Below, in pieces: positions 5,982 through 6,202 of a stretch of DNA of 6,202 bases. Both the position numbers and the translations under genes were made by a program. The stretch spans positions 1 through 6,202 of the forward strand of contig JBBSTI010000174.1 in NCBI GenBank assembly GCA_038236005.1, read 5' to 3'. Below the pieces are notes generated by a model. The model did not search any database. It was not told where the DNA came from and worked only from the letters and a program-made list of their open reading frames with translations. Source of the DNA: CANKBT01 sp038236005. Lineage in GTDB: Bacteria > Actinomycetota > Actinomycetes > Mycobacteriales > SCTD01. Each line of letters starts with the position of its first letter. Positions within the stretch are counted from its first letter, which is position 1.

Positions 5982-6202
5982 GCCGCTTGCCGGGCGTTCT
6001 GGATGAAGGTGATGGCGTCACCGACAGTGCGCAGCTTCTCCAGCTCGGTGTCCGGGATCGTGACGCTGAACTTCTCCTCGCAGGCCACGACGACCTCGAC
6101 CATGGCGAGCGAGTCCACGTCGAGGTCGAAGTCGAAGGTGGCGGTCGGCACGACGGCCGCGGCCTCGGTGCCGGCGACCTCGTGCAGGACCTCGGCCAGG
6201 CC
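5978..6202 (-). CDS. acpP: Acyl carrier protein (5' end off window)
   Basis: Carries acyl intermediates as thioesters on a 4'-phosphopantetheine arm. The visible part is the last 74 residues plus TGA; perhaps 5-12 N-terminal residues lie beyond the window. The prosthetic-group site is DVDSLAMVEV, with the Ser at visible residue 31 (codon 6112-6110). It is followed by the acidic recognition helix region, CEEKFSVTIPD, and the helix LEKLRTVGDAITFI. The protein stops at NARQAA shortly after the last helix, so it lacks the long C-terminal tail of mycobacterial AcpM and has normal bacterial ACP size. Its TGA overlaps the fabF GTG by 4 nt. The position before fabF matches the conserved actinobacterial fabD-fabH-acpP-fabF order; fabD and fabH are likely upstream, outside the window (inference). 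Confidence 0.95.
   Translation of the reverse strand, partial: GLAEVLHEVAGTEAAAVVPTATFDFDLDVDSLAMVEVVVACEEKFSVTIPDTELEKLRTVGDAITFIQNARQAA

Noticed and set aside
3367..6006. An 879-codon open frame on the plus strand, antisense to accD6 and fabF.
   Set aside because: Its product is low-complexity and Arg/Ser/Ala-rich with no recognisable domain, and it is antisense to two genes with intact catalytic motifs. Long antisense frames are expected at this GC content.
4765..6021. The accD6 frame stays open upstream across all of fabF, suggesting a possible 881-residue fusion protein.
   Set aside because: The upstream part is Arg/Pro-rich without family similarity, while fabF is intact in another frame. 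AccD6 homology begins at the ATG at 4764, which overlaps the fabF stop.

Overview
The window is a dense, high-GC stretch that reads entirely on the minus strand. It looks like the chromosome of a high-GC actinobacterium: G/C-rich third positions, GTG starts, and proteins whose closest recalled relatives are the mycobacterial FAS-II enzymes AcpM, KasA, AccD6, MabA and InhA, plus an actinobacterial-type Mrp. The ACP is of ordinary length and the enoyl reductase has a short substrate loop. I therefore favour a non-mycolate actinobacterium (something like Nocardioidaceae/Propionibacteriales is plausible, but I cannot fix the genus) making ordinary C16-C18 or branched acyl chains with a type II fatty acid synthase.

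Layout, in the direction of transcription (right to left): acyl carrier protein (5' end off the window, ends 5978); beta-ketoacyl-ACP synthase II (5981-4761); AccD6-like carboxyltransferase beta subunit (4764-3376); MabA-like beta-ketoacyl-ACP reductase (3379-2642); an alpha/beta-hydrolase-fold protein of unknown role (2642-1827); InhA-like enoyl-ACP reductase (1830-1060); then a 52-nt gap and an Mrp/ApbC-type Fe-S carrier P-loop ATPase (1007 to beyond base 1). All five junctions inside the first six genes overlap by 1 or 4 nt, so these genes are almost certainly one translationally coupled operon. Mrp is co-directional but separated and has its own ribosome binding site.

How the genes work together: AccD6, with a biotinylated alpha subunit encoded elsewhere, makes malonyl-CoA. 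ACP carries the growing chain, FabF condenses it with malonyl-ACP, FabG reduces the beta-keto group and FabI reduces the enoyl group. The dehydratase, FabD and FabH are not in the window. FabD and FabH are commonly upstream of acpP in actinobacteria and may lie just outside.

The most unusual element is the hydrolase-fold protein coupled between fabG and fabI. It keeps the oxyanion-hole HG and a GxSxG nucleophile elbow, but has glycine where the family's catalytic histidine is expected. No RNA genes, mobile elements, CRISPR arrays or notable repeats were seen, and there is no gene-free stretch longer than 52 nt.
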